DNA of 64,000 nt, taken from assembly GCA_013399695.1 (NCBI GenBank), contig VXAU01001879.1, positions 62,001 to 126,000 of the forward strand. Direction: 5' to 3'. The position numbers were made by a program, and so were the translations under genes. The notes below the pieces were generated by a model, which was given only the letters and a program-made list of their open reading frames with translations, was not told where the DNA came from and did no database searches. Every line of letters starts with the position of its first letter. Positions within the stretch are counted from its first letter, which is position 1. The DNA comes from Formicarius rufipectus (Eukaryota; Chordata; Aves; Passeriformes; Formicariidae). Below are positions 12,743 through 23,917 of this stretch, one piece after another.

Positions 12743-13866
12743 ATAAATATGGATTAAATTTCTAGCTCTAAATCCCATGATAATACATTACTCACTGTGA
12801 ACTCTCCCAGTTATTCCTTGATTAAACAAATGAGCAACAAAATACTATTTTTCCTGGAGATTGAATCCATTTCAAGCAGCATGTCTATTGAAACTCTCCC
12901 AGTGTCAGCAAACTCTCTCAGAGTATGGCATAAGACCATCCCTTCCTGCACAAATGTGACTTTTAATTTGAATCCCTTGTTAATCTAGCACTGTCAAACA
13001 AGAACACTTCACAACCAGAGAAAAACAGAAATGAGCATACATTACTAACAGAAAACCACACCTGGTCACAGGTATGACAGAGCAGGTCCATAAAAATGTC
13101 ACTCTGATTCCTTAAATCAATAGCTCTACTGGACCTGGCTTTAGACATTTACTCAGTTCTTTTCTGATCAATTGACTCCTGAATGTTCCTAAACTCCAAA
13201 TTCTTTCTACACTGACATGGACAAGTTGCATTCTGGCACTACCAAGCTGTGCAGAGACCAAACAAACACCTAAACTCCGGAGGGATGCTCAGACTCTGCT
13301 TTCCCCTGTCAGATGCTTCAAAGACAGCTCTGCTTCATCTTCTCAGATCATCTTCCTGATAAAAAAAATAACTTGTTACTGTTTTCCCTCCTAACTTAAG
13401 ATACCCTTCTGCAACAGGAGACACCATTTTACTTTCCTCATAAAGGGGACAAAAGTATGATTGTAGCTTTTAGGCTATGGGAATCAGAGGAGAGCTCTTC
13501 CTTTGTAGTAAGTCCATTATTCAAGAAAAAATAGACATTAATTAGATCAGGAAACTTTAGAGCACAGTGTTTAAAGCATTTGGCAGAAATGCAACAGAAC
13601 AAGCCAAGTATCTTCCCTGAATCTTGGGTTACACAAACTGGAAACAAGTTCAACCAAGAGGACAGAGTATCCAGCATGCAGAAATGAGGGTATTTTCTGT
13701 CAATATTTAAAATCTGGAATGGAGGTCCTCATTCAGAGTGGATGGAATAGGAAATTCCTGCTCAGCTCAGGTTTTTGTGAAGTAGAACTCTTCCTCTGTG
13801 GCAGTGATGTCTCTTTCCCTTTTGAATCCTTTACTGGAGCTGTGGGTTGAAGAATCACTGGTGAAA

Positions 13867-13911
13867 ACACGTGTCTCCCAAATGTATTCAGTGCCCATAC
13901 GTGGGCACTGA
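13867..13911. other. CACGTG palindrome followed by a perfect 24-nt hairpin
   Basis: An 8-bp palindrome, ACACGTGT (13867-13874), contains the E-box CACGTG. Fourteen bases later lies a perfect inverted repeat: arm TCAGTGCCCA at 13888-13897, loop TACG at 13898-13901, arm TGGGCACTGA at 13902-13911. Both structures contain an ACGTG core, the motif recognised by bHLH-PAS factors such as HIF. The hairpin is too short to be a microRNA precursor. It could be a symmetric protein-binding site or chance, although a 10-bp perfect arm with a 4-base loop is uncommon. Confidence 0.8.
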
Positions 13912-15031
13912 CTCCCTTCTAGACAAGTATTCCTGCCTAGCTTTGCAGGTTCTTGCCCTTCTTTCTGGGGTCTCAGCGTAGCACTTCCTGCTCTGGTACA
14001 GAAATCACTGAAAGACATGGAGGATCAATAGCTGTCAGGAGTCAGCTCTCAGCAGAGAATGACCCCCAGCAAAATACTCTTTATTTAGACAAGATATCTA
14101 TTCAGTTTGCATAAAGTAAACCTGCTCAGTAGGCAGGTTGAAGGCAGCTCAAGTAAGTGTATGTGTTGCAATATGAGATGCAGTGCCCAGACAGCCCATC
14201 TCCCTCTGTACAGCACACAGGAAGGTACAGGGACAGGAATTTCCCAGAGTGTCAGGCATGAGGCATCACAGTGTCACACGGGGCTGTGTTATCTGACTGC
14301 AAATGTCGATCTTTCCAGGTCCAGTTGATTGATCAGCCTTCTTCTCCATATGGCTAGTTGCCTGTGGGAGTACCATGTTTTGTTGCCTTCATGGCTTTCA
14401 CTTGTCCACTTACAGAAATGTGAGGACACTTCAACAGCCTCTACATGACTCTGGACAGTGTATGCTGCCTGCCACAGGCTTCTGCCCCCCCAGCACATTT
14501 CTGTTTATGCACTGAGGATGAGAGGAGCAGGCTGGCATCTAATTTGACAGACAGAGGCGTTAAGCAGAAGAGTTTTTGAAAATGAAGTGCTTTACAAGAA
14601 CTAATATTCTTTCAACTTCTTGTCAAACAAGAATGAAAAGAAAGACTGGAACAATTACTGACCAGACTCGGACAACAACTCCTCCTGATCCTGTTAGCAA
14701 GCATCAGACCCTCTGCACCAGGACACGAGCGGCTGCAATGCCTGGCCTTGCACAAGCTCTGACACTGCCTAACAATTATACAAGGGTTTGGGAGTGCCTT
14801 CAAGCCTGGAAGACTAATTATAAATAAAATTACTTTAGAGAGACTTCGATCAACTTTCATGTACTGACACCCTGGAGAGAAACTGAGAGGGTTTGTCTGC
14901 CTTTGCCAGCAGTTACAGCCTGGAGTCAATCACTTTTGTCAGCCTTTTTCTGACAGAAGAGACCATAGCCACAAGCTATAGTTTTAAAATTTCTTGTCTC
15001 AGTGATGACTTTACCTCAGGCCACCTTTTCA

Positions 15032-15082
15032 CCCCACCCCACCTCCACCTCCTCACACCCCTCTTCACCCCCTTGCTCCCCC
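15032..15082 (-). other. potential G-quadruplex on the minus strand
   Basis: The plus strand carries five C-runs of four or five bases (15032-15035, 15037-15040, 15058-15061, 15068-15072, 15078-15082) in a pyrimidine-rich stretch. The minus strand therefore has five G-runs with loops of about 5, 6, 16 and 1 bases. This fits a relaxed G-quadruplex pattern, with one long loop. It may equally be plain C-rich simple sequence. Confidence 0.5.
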
Positions 15083-18000
15083 TCTGTCCATAGGAAGCAA
15101 GAACTGGCTTTCAGTTTCAAGTTTAGCTTGAAAACTCTGCTTTGATCAATCAGTGTTTGGTGATTATTTTTTGCAGTACATTTTTTTGAATACAAAGTGT
15201 ATGCGAACCTTCCCCTCTGGCCTCAGCCTCAAACACCCATGTGGGGTGCTCAGGTGGGAATCTGGCACATTTCTGTCCTTCTCACCCAGGTTAGCTTTCT
15301 TTAAGCCAGTTCTTAAGTTAGTCCTCAAAGACAAATGCGGGGAAAACAAGAAAAGAAAAAGAGGCCTCTCACAATTTAATCATCCCCAAGGGTAAAGCAG
15401 TATGCAATTGGTAAGAAAGGTCACTGAGGGTCAAGAGGGTTCAGGGAAGAAAGTGCTTTTCATGAGGAATTGCAAATGTTTACTTTAAACAAGTATTTTA
15501 AAAGTCAAGATCCTGAAAAAGCCATATGTTTCGATTTTGAGACCAATTAGTCTGCCTCATCTGCAGTTTATTCTGTGGTCTTTTGGCCTTTCACTTCTTC
15601 TAAAGGCAAGGAGGCTAATGCGCCAGCACAACTCCTGATAGGCAAGGGAAAATTGGAGCAGCTGCCTGAAATGATTTTGAGAGATGCACTTGAGAAGGTT
15701 TTTCAGAAATGATACAAAGATTAACTGAAAAAGGAAAAGAGGAATTTGATTATGCCTCTTTGGTGGAGGAAAACTCCGGCAGTCGGCACACCACAGCACT
15801 GATCTCTTTGTATTTTGCAATTCACTTTGATAATGAGAGTCCTTAAGATATTGTTAGGGCTTTGTTTACATATATAATCATTCTGCTTTCTCTATTGCCT
15901 TTCCATGAGAATTATTTGACTGGTTTTAACTTCAGGAAAGTTTTTTTCAGCAGGCAGAATGTCAGAAGAAAATGAAAACACGCCATGAATAACTGGTGTC
16001 ACTCTATGAAGCCCACTAGCAGCATTATATTCAATATGTGGCCCCTGTCAGAACATGTAGCCTCTAAAAACAAGACAAAGCCAATCTGAAACAATTGCCC
16101 TCTTCATATATAAGTGTTTCTATTACAGTCTTCACCTGCATTCACTGTTCACATATACCATAGCCAAGGCTGAATGCCCTGGGAACAGGGACCAGGGCCA
16201 ACTTCTACTCTTCCTGTTGCTCTTCACCAGTACAATATAGAAACACTGAATAAATCAGATGATTGTACAGCAGGAGTGGAAAATTCCACAGCACCAAGTG
16301 CTTAAGCATACTGCATCATCATCATTTCTGCAGCAAAAGTATTCTAGCACTGAGTGGCAGTTTTGGCTACAAGTCTCCTTAGTCTGGGTACATGAATTCA
16401 GCCTCAGCCATGTTAATTCATCAGAACCCTTTCCACGAATTCAGATGGAACTTAGGGCTCAGAAGAGAGGTGAAGTCCTGATGCTGCTCAAATCAACAAC
16501 AAAACAGGATAGAGCGCTACCTGGGTTTCACTCAGCATTCCACTTTCCTGACTTCCAGTCCTGTATCATATATCAGGTTGCATTTCACCACTCAGAGAGA
16601 TCACCAGACCAGGGGCAAAATTCATAACAGAGTCAGAAAGCTCAGCATTTAACAGGTTTGCTGATGTAAGAGGAAATAAATATGAATCGCTCATTTAGGG
16701 AGAAAACGTGTGAAATGTCTGGCTTTCCTACTGTTTGGAGGTGAATATCTGAAACCTTACCAAAATTCATACTAGAAATTGGAATGCGTTGTATGAAGGT
16801 GGTGATTTATCCAAAACACTAACATTCTCATGCAGCAGGAATCCACACAGACTGTAAGAAAAACCTGTTTCTTTTCATCCTACTGAAAATTAGAAAAAAT
16901 CCTTGATTTTTCAGGATCCAGCAAATATATGACCTACCAGTTTCTCCACTGAGAATTATTCTAATATTTTTTCATCTGAGGAATCCTAAAATCACCTAAG
17001 CTTAAAATTCCATATGTCTATAAAACACTATACGAAAGAACTCTTCCTGTAAAACTGATATTTATTACCTGTATAGAGATAGAAAAATGCAACTGAATTA
17101 AAGGAACAGTTCAATCTAACATTAAAAAATACAGAATTCCTAGCTGCAATTAAACTTAATATTTTGCAGAGTCTGACAGTATTGAGGACTGACAGGAAAT
17201 GGAATAAAGTATGTATTTATTAAAATTCCAGTGAAATGGATGAAACAGTATAGTATCACCTAGACATATTCTGTTTAAACAGGGACAGATAGTCTGGAAA
17301 GGAAAGGAATCCTCCAAAATCTTCTGGCAATGACATACACTTTTCATTGCAGTATCTGTTTCATCCTAGATTCTCCATCTTATACCTCTGAGAGCATTGG
17401 CATGCCTGAGAGAAGAAAATAGCCACCATCTCTTTTAGCAATAATAACTTACTCTGAAATCTTTTCTTTTAAATGGATGCTAATTTGAGGTGTTCATTCA
17501 TTAAGGTAAAACCTGGTGAATGATTTTCAGTTTAATTGAAAAATTAAAACAACTTACTGCAGAAAGATAATAAGTTCTTTAGTAATTCACTCATTTAATT
17601 AAGTATGAGAGATTATTTTTCTCCCCACGTCAATTTAAAATACGTTCTGAAGCTTGCCCAGTTCACAAAACTATATCATAAATCCAGCAACAGTGATTTC
17701 CACATCAAGGAAATACTGTTGTATAAGCATTAAATATAATAGTGCTGGATGGTGTATTTTCCAAAAGCAAAATACCTTAAGGGCTCATCCATTTGCAATA
17801 GACTCTGAGGAGACCTGATGAAGTTCCTGAATAGGAAATTGCATTTTGAACCACTTTTGTTAAACCAGATGTTTCCCATCTTGGTTAGAAGCATTTGGGA
17901 AATGTTACCAAATGCCTGGACTAAGTTTTACAATACCTGTGACCATCATAGGTTCAATCCAGCAAGTTGTCCAAAATGGATCTCAATAGCCCTTACGCTA

Positions 18001-18111
18001 GTCAGAAGAGGTTTTCCATGTTAATGTCCGGCTCTGTAATGCTTCCAGAGGGACCAACAATCCTCACACAAGGTTATTAATTGGGCACTTAGAACTGTGA
18101 GCTCTTTTGAT

Positions 18112-18166
18112 ACAAAAAAACAAAACAAAACAAAAAAAAAACCCAAACAAACAAAAAACAAAAACT
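18112..18166. repeat. AAAC-type low-complexity tract
   Basis: The stretch is built almost only from A and C, with units such as CAAAA, CAAA and CCCAAA. It shares the 20-mer aaaacccaaacaaacaaaaa with the tract at about 23.88 kb. I take it to be simple sequence. Confidence 0.9.
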
Positions 18167-18700
18167 ACAGGAGAAGAACTGGTGAAGTATTGGTTAAGTT
18201 GAAAAAATAGCTGTGTAAATGAATATAAAATAATTTGAATTGCAATGAGTACAAACACCTTGGTACTTGAATTGTGATCACAGTTCATGGTTACATTTCT
18301 GATAAAGATTAAGTTTGCAAACTGAGATTGTTTCCTCCCTTACCCTGAACATTTCTGTTCAGTAGCAAAAGGACACATTGAAGAGGTCAGCCAAGTGGGA
18401 TTTTATGCCTGTAGCAGCTTTTCTCTCTCCCTTTCATAACCATTGGCATCAGCAAGCACAGCAGTGATGCATCTGCATCCCTTGGCAGCCAAGTGGGACA
18501 GCCTGGACCATGCATACATCTCACAGACTGTGCTCGTCAGTCCAGGCTGTTGGATGTCAATCAACCATGATAACCATATGTCAGGGAATCTGACAGATCA
18601 TCAGTCTGGAAGAGCAATGGGTTTTCACTAAGTGCAAGTGGTAGCTGGGAGGGCTGGGTAGTTTGTACAGTTAGGAGCAACAGCAAGCTCCCTCAGTGGC

Positions 18701-18722
18701 CAGTGCTCATGAGCATGCACTG
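18701..18722. other. nested inverted repeats
   Basis: CAGTGC (18701-18706) and GCACTG (18717-18722) are inverted copies that enclose part of the 10-bp palindrome GCTCATGAGC. A further GCACTG lies at 18727-18732. I know of no function. Confidence 0.6.
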
Positions 18723-18804
18723 ATTTGCACTGAAGTTAATCATACTATCAACTAATAAAGCACTCTTCTGACCCACAGTTCAAATTGCTTTACAGATACA
18801 GCAA

Positions 18805-18862
18805 TGCTATCCCATTTTACTGAATGAGGCATGTAAAGGATGAGGAGGTGAAAGGACCTACT
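18805..18862 (-). mobile_element. second MIR-like SINE remnant (antisense)
   Basis: The blocks cccattttac, tgaatgaggc, gatgaggaggtgaaaggac follow the order of the reverse-complement MIR core (cccattttacagatgaggaaactgaggc...gaggttaagtgac). The flanking sequence is too degraded to extend the match. It supports an ancient SINE copy in the same orientation as the one at 12.7 kb. The alternative is chance similarity to a short core. Confidence 0.4.
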
Positions 18863-21800
18863 CCTGTCACTGTCAGGAGACAAATCAGCCCTTTTCCTGA
18901 GCAGTCAACCCTTTGATTTCTCTGACAGACCCTGCTACCAAGCTGTATTTCTCACAGCACCACAGTGCTCAGGTTCTATCTATGAAGCAGTAAAGCTCTT
19001 GAAATGGATGAAAGCTAATATGAATACTTCACTAATGACTTGAAACCACTGATGAATTATAGACCTTCTCTGTAAGGTCTAGAAGAAGAGACAAGCTTTC
19101 AGCACACCATCCTGTTGTCTTAGCATGTGTGTGACAAGCAGTGAGTTGGATTTTCCCACTGCTTTGCTTTATATTCTAATAGTTTGTCGACAAACCTTAT
19201 AGAAGTTGTACACAGATAATCTTTGGAGAACATAAATGTATTTATTTTGGCTTTGAATCTGTCCCAGTGCTTAGGTATATTACTGTTGCAGCCCCACTCT
19301 TTCATATTTCCTTCACTTTCCTACTTGCCACTACAACCCTCTGACTCTTCTCTTACATAGCTCTGAGAAAATCCAGCAGCAGTTTACACCAGCATCTCTT
19401 TCTCTAGTGAGTAAGAGAAGGTGCAAGGATCACTCTTGCTTCTTCACCCCCCTAGTGCATGGTTGTATTTCTCTCTTTTACCTCTACTCTCTTCCCCAAT
19501 CACTTCTGAATTACTGACCTGCTTTCCTTGCTTTACCCAGCTGAAGAAAGATAACTACTTGTCCTGATAAATCTGTTTCATTGCTTCTGCTCTACGACCC
19601 TCCCCCAGGCACTGAGACATGCCAGACACCTAATTTTCCTACTCTTCTTTAGCCACATCATCCCCACCCCAGTGTTATTTATAAAATAAACTTGCAGCCA
19701 AGAGTTTCCTTGGCAACACACATGACTTCCTGCTATCTATTTTACAACAGGCTTGAGTTGTTCCGAAATAGCTTAAAGGCAGCAATTTAACACAGCTGGT
19801 GGCACAATACTTCTATTCTGAGTACACGTTTCCTCACCAGAGGTAACTCCTGTGCTGATAACTGAGCTTTCATTCATCTGTAACAACAAATAGAAGGAAC
19901 ATATTATAGTGAAAATAGAAGTAAAGTGAAAGCACGATGGGAGCAGCATCCTAGGAGCTGCACTTATTTTATATTGCAAACTAATCAGTTACTGAACAGT
20001 AATAACTGAGGTATCTAAGTTTATTTCTTTTCATGAATGAAATAAGACTTTGTGCTAACTCTGCTTGCATAAGGCCATGATAGGTCTCTACTGGGTACTT
20101 ATACTATGGCATTCTCAATAGTTATACTTGTAATTCTCAGAATTTTTTCCCCCCTGTATTTTGTTCATAAGCAAGGCAAGGCTGGCAAGGACAAACTGTA
20201 TTTTTCTTAAGCAGTTCAACATATTAGACACAATAGAGAACTCTTGAGTGCACACTTGTACACATCAGGGCAAACAAATGAGCTGCCACAGACTGTCTTT
20301 GGTCTCTAGTCAGTCCCTGGAATAGACACCACTGAAGTCTGAATATGAGTGTCCATTCTATCTGTCTTCTAGTCATTGAATCAGAGAAGAAATTGAGGGG
20401 TTGGGAGTTCATGGTTGCATGTACAAGCTATAAACTGCATTTTCCTGTACCTCAGAGTAATCCTTCCTTTAAATGGAGGGAGATTTTGACTATAAGAAAG
20501 TCATACATCTTCATAACCCCAAATGAGCTCATTTCCCATTTTTGCCTCCATTTCCCTTGACATTTTCTTGACCAGCTCTCAAATAACTAAGGAAGCTTTG
20601 TTGTACTGCTAATGGCACATTTGCAATAATTGCTTTGACAATTGTAGCTTCTTCCTCTAACAAAGTGTCTGAAACAGCCTCTGTTGTTTGTGTGTGGAAA
20701 TCCATAAAACGTTACTTGAGTACCTTCTCATGCAACACAAGTTCAGTGAATAACTTTGCAAACAAACACTTCAGTGATTTTTGCTGTAGTCCAGCATCCA
20801 CTGCTGCCCTGCAGCTGAAACTGAGTAAATTTTGCTGCCAAAACTTTTTGAGCTATCACCTACAGTGTTTCCTGCAGCCAGTGCTCCCATCTGAGCAGAA
20901 GCTTTGAAAGACAGGCAGAACAGCCAGCCAGGACTGGCAAGCCCTTCTGTGAGACTGGTCATCTCTAGCCAGACTCATATAACGTGCCAAACTAAAGTCT
21001 GTGTGAGGCAAGCTGACAGCTGGCCACAAAATACCAAGCACTTTTACAAACAAAAGACTTCAGCCAGTCAAATTCTGTCAAGTGTGCCAACACAAGTGCT
21101 TGCAACACTTCAAACAATCTTGGAAGAACTGGGAGGATGTGGCTGCATTTTTTGTGAGCAGATACGTCCTTGTCTATCTGTTGTCAAGACTGCTAGGACT
21201 GTGAAACAGGCTTCTAGTTGTTTTCTTGAATTGTCTTGGCACTAGTCACCTAAAGAAGTACTTGGTACTGTATATTTTTTTTGTTCACCATTGTAGCAAA
21301 CTTAACCTATTCCTCTAAGTGGAAAGGGAACAAAAGTTGTTGTAATTACCATCAATTCATTAATATCAAATCAGATTCACCTACTTCTTAAAATATACTC
21401 CAATGGGCAGATTTTGACTTGTGAACACCAAGCATTCTCACCAAAACCAATTCTTAAAACAACAAATTGGCATAATGTGACACATGGCAGAAGAACATGC
21501 TTAAATACTTTACCTGGAAATATCACCTCTGTATTCTGAAGTATGAGATGAACTCTAAACCAAATGGTAATACGCTTTAATAATGAATCAAATAACAGAT
21601 CCAAATATTGACTGAAAAGATGAAAGAAAAAGTGTTTTATTTCCAGTATCTTTTTCAGAAACATCTAAATTATATTACCTGCCCACCTTGACAACAGCAG
21701 TGCATGGAGATTTATTGGTAGCAAATAGAACCCATGATTTTTACTTTGTTTGTGTCCAGACTGTTAGAAATTAAAATAGAGATCTATTTACTTAAGGGAC

Positions 21801-23319
21801 AGGTACACTTTCTAGCAGCACATTCATCTGGGCAGGTTTTCTTCCCCTTCAGATGATAAATTTGATGTATGATGGAGTCATCTCTCACTGGTATCAAACT
21901 CCACTTGCAAGCAACAGATGTGCTGATCTGAGCTCTAAAGGTAGGGCACTGATAGTTTGCAGATGAGCTTTTGTGCTGGTGAGGAGACTGATAAAAGTGA
22001 GAGCAGAATATTAATGAAAAAACTAGTGCAATACATTCAGAACTTGGATCTGCATGAAAGCTGGGGAAAATGTTCTCTTCAGCCAAGTTGGTTCAAAAAG
22101 TCATAGCTTACAGATTTTTGCTTTTAAATCAGAAAAAGTATTGCTTGTTAGGAAATGGAGAACATACAAGTATTTGAGGATGTTTTTGCCTCAGGGCAGT
22201 TGGGATTAAGAATATATAGGAAATCTATAGCAGTAGAAGTTCATTCCCATCAGTGGGAATTTTGCCATTATCAGGAACTAGAAAAAAAGGATTCTTAGGC
22301 ACGTTTTTCTTCAGTCATCCCTTTGAGTTTTTCCAGGCAGAGCTATCATCTTCATGAAGGGCGTTCATTGACAAAGGGTGAAAATGAAAGAAGAGATGGT
22401 AACTTGTGTGTGTCAAAAACTTTGGCCATCCCTTTCCTGCAGTTGAAACAACAGTGAATGCTTACAATGCCCAGGAAATCAGCACAGGAGTGGTAGAGGG
22501 CTCTCCTTTCACCCACATGTACTGACACACTCCATTCTGCTCAGACTTTACCACTTACAGCTACACAATCTTTCAAGGTCTGTTTTCAGAGGGGAGGACT
22601 CAGGCTATGGCTATACTAGTAAATTAAACAGTGCCAGGGAACATTCCTGAGCAATGTAATTCAACATTTCAGTGTTGAATTGTTAAAGCAGTTCTCAGTA
22701 CTCTGCGTGAAATGAAAAGAGCAACTGGGCTCTGTTTTCAGTGTTTCTTACAAAGGCTACCCAGTGCTGAGCAAAGAGAAGGTGCAGAGTAACTAAGCAA
22801 AATCACCTGGCCAATTGGATTGTTCATTCAGTGCTACAGGTGTTTGGTACCCACTGGGACTGCTAATGCACATGAAGAGGACGCCTTTCTCTGTCAGCAA
22901 TGGCATTGTGTAGGACTGGTATAGTTCTGTGGTTGGAAGGGTTATTGATGAATGCTACTGCACCTCACGTGAGCTCTCAACGGACCGGGTGCTTAGGTAG
23001 TGTAGAGATAAATGACTTATTTCTCTTCTAAATAAATTGAAGCTCTCAAGATGAAAAAGTGTGATATGTAAGTACTGATTTTAGCACATTTTTCATAAAT
23101 GATCTTATAAAGAATCCTCATTAGAGGCATAAGATGAAACTGGGTCACTGTGAACCATGTATAGGCTTAATTCTCCCTCATTACCATTTCTGCCCCAGAA
23201 GATACTCTAGAATGAGCAGAGTAAGCAGTGTTTCATGCTAGCCCTTCACCATAGTACCTTTGTTTCTGAAAATGAAACTCCAGTGACAAAGAGCTGCTTG
23301 CCTCTTTCTTCCACTCCAG
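18863..23319. other. gene-free stretch
   Basis: I see no gene or repeat that I can name. Open frames up to 113 codons (20904-21245, +) overlap frames on the opposite strand and show no recognisable domain. Confidence 0.6.
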
Positions 23320-23413
23320 CACAAGAGGTTGACTATATTCTTGTTGCTACATATATTCTGAGGCACATATCCTGAAATTCTAGTCTCAGTTTGGTGCTTA
23401 AGTGTTCCTTCAG
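23320..23413 (+). other. exon-like segment with good splice sites, no open frame
   Basis: The pyrimidine-rich cctctttcttccactccag ends at 23319, and a strong donor, CAG followed by gtaagaata, begins at 23414. The 94-base interval is a normal exon length. All three plus-strand frames contain stops, so any exon here would be non-coding. It may be an exon of a long non-coding RNA or a pseudo-exon; vertebrate introns contain many pseudo-exons. Confidence 0.15.
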
Positions 23414-23849
23414 GTAAGAATAAAATCTATCATACAAATAAGGGGAGAAAACCACATGTTTGCACAGGTAATAACTGAATAATAGCAATTTCAGGAGACC
23501 AACTATCAAACTGATGTGGTTTCCCCTTTTGTTTTCTTATCTGGACTGTGTTTTAATGACTTTTCTTCCATCAGCATCTGACTCACCTTGTTTTTCATAA
23601 TGAAAAGTCTCCCTTTTTGAAAGTCCCTAATTGTGAATCATGGACATGTTTATGTGGTAGACTCCAAAAATGCCAGTCCAGCAGTCAGCAGTTGATTCTT
23701 CACACACTATCTGTATCAAGCCCTGGGAAAAAAACTGACAGCTATCAAAGAAGTTGTTTATAAGTTAATACCTCTTTGAACATAACGGAAGAGGTATACT
23801 ATCTTCTAGCATCTAGTTAGCAGACTGTGAAGCTAAACAGCTATAGAAC

Positions 23850-23917
23850 ACACACACACAGCGAAACAAAACCAAAACAAAAACCCAAACAAACAAAAAC
23901 CCAAAACAAAGCAAAAC
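23850..23917. repeat. CA run plus AAAC-type low-complexity tract
   Basis: A short (AC) run at about 23850-23861 passes into A/C-only sequence with CAAAA, CCAAAA and CCCAAAC units. It shares a 20-mer with the tract at 18.1 kb. Confidence 0.9.

Larger units (their letters stand above)
12743..18111. other. gene-free stretch
   Basis: No gene is recognised. The structures I can point to are the hairpin at 13888-13911 and the C-rich tract at 15032-15082. A 122-codon ATG frame on the plus strand (16259-16627) has no recognisable domain, signal peptide or membrane segment, and its length is not unusual for 64 kb of six-frame translation. Confidence 0.6.

Noticed and set aside
16259..16627. 122-codon ATG frame on the plus strand
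   Set aside because: No recognised family, signal peptide or membrane segment, and ordinary length for a chance frame.
17950..17975. ggttcaatcc resembling a tRNA B box
   Set aside because: No matching A box at the right distance upstream and no cloverleaf pairing visible.
22925..22945. ggttggaaggg resembling the antisense CR1 end
   Set aside because: The match is about 11 bases with no adjoining CR1 blocks or octamer tail.
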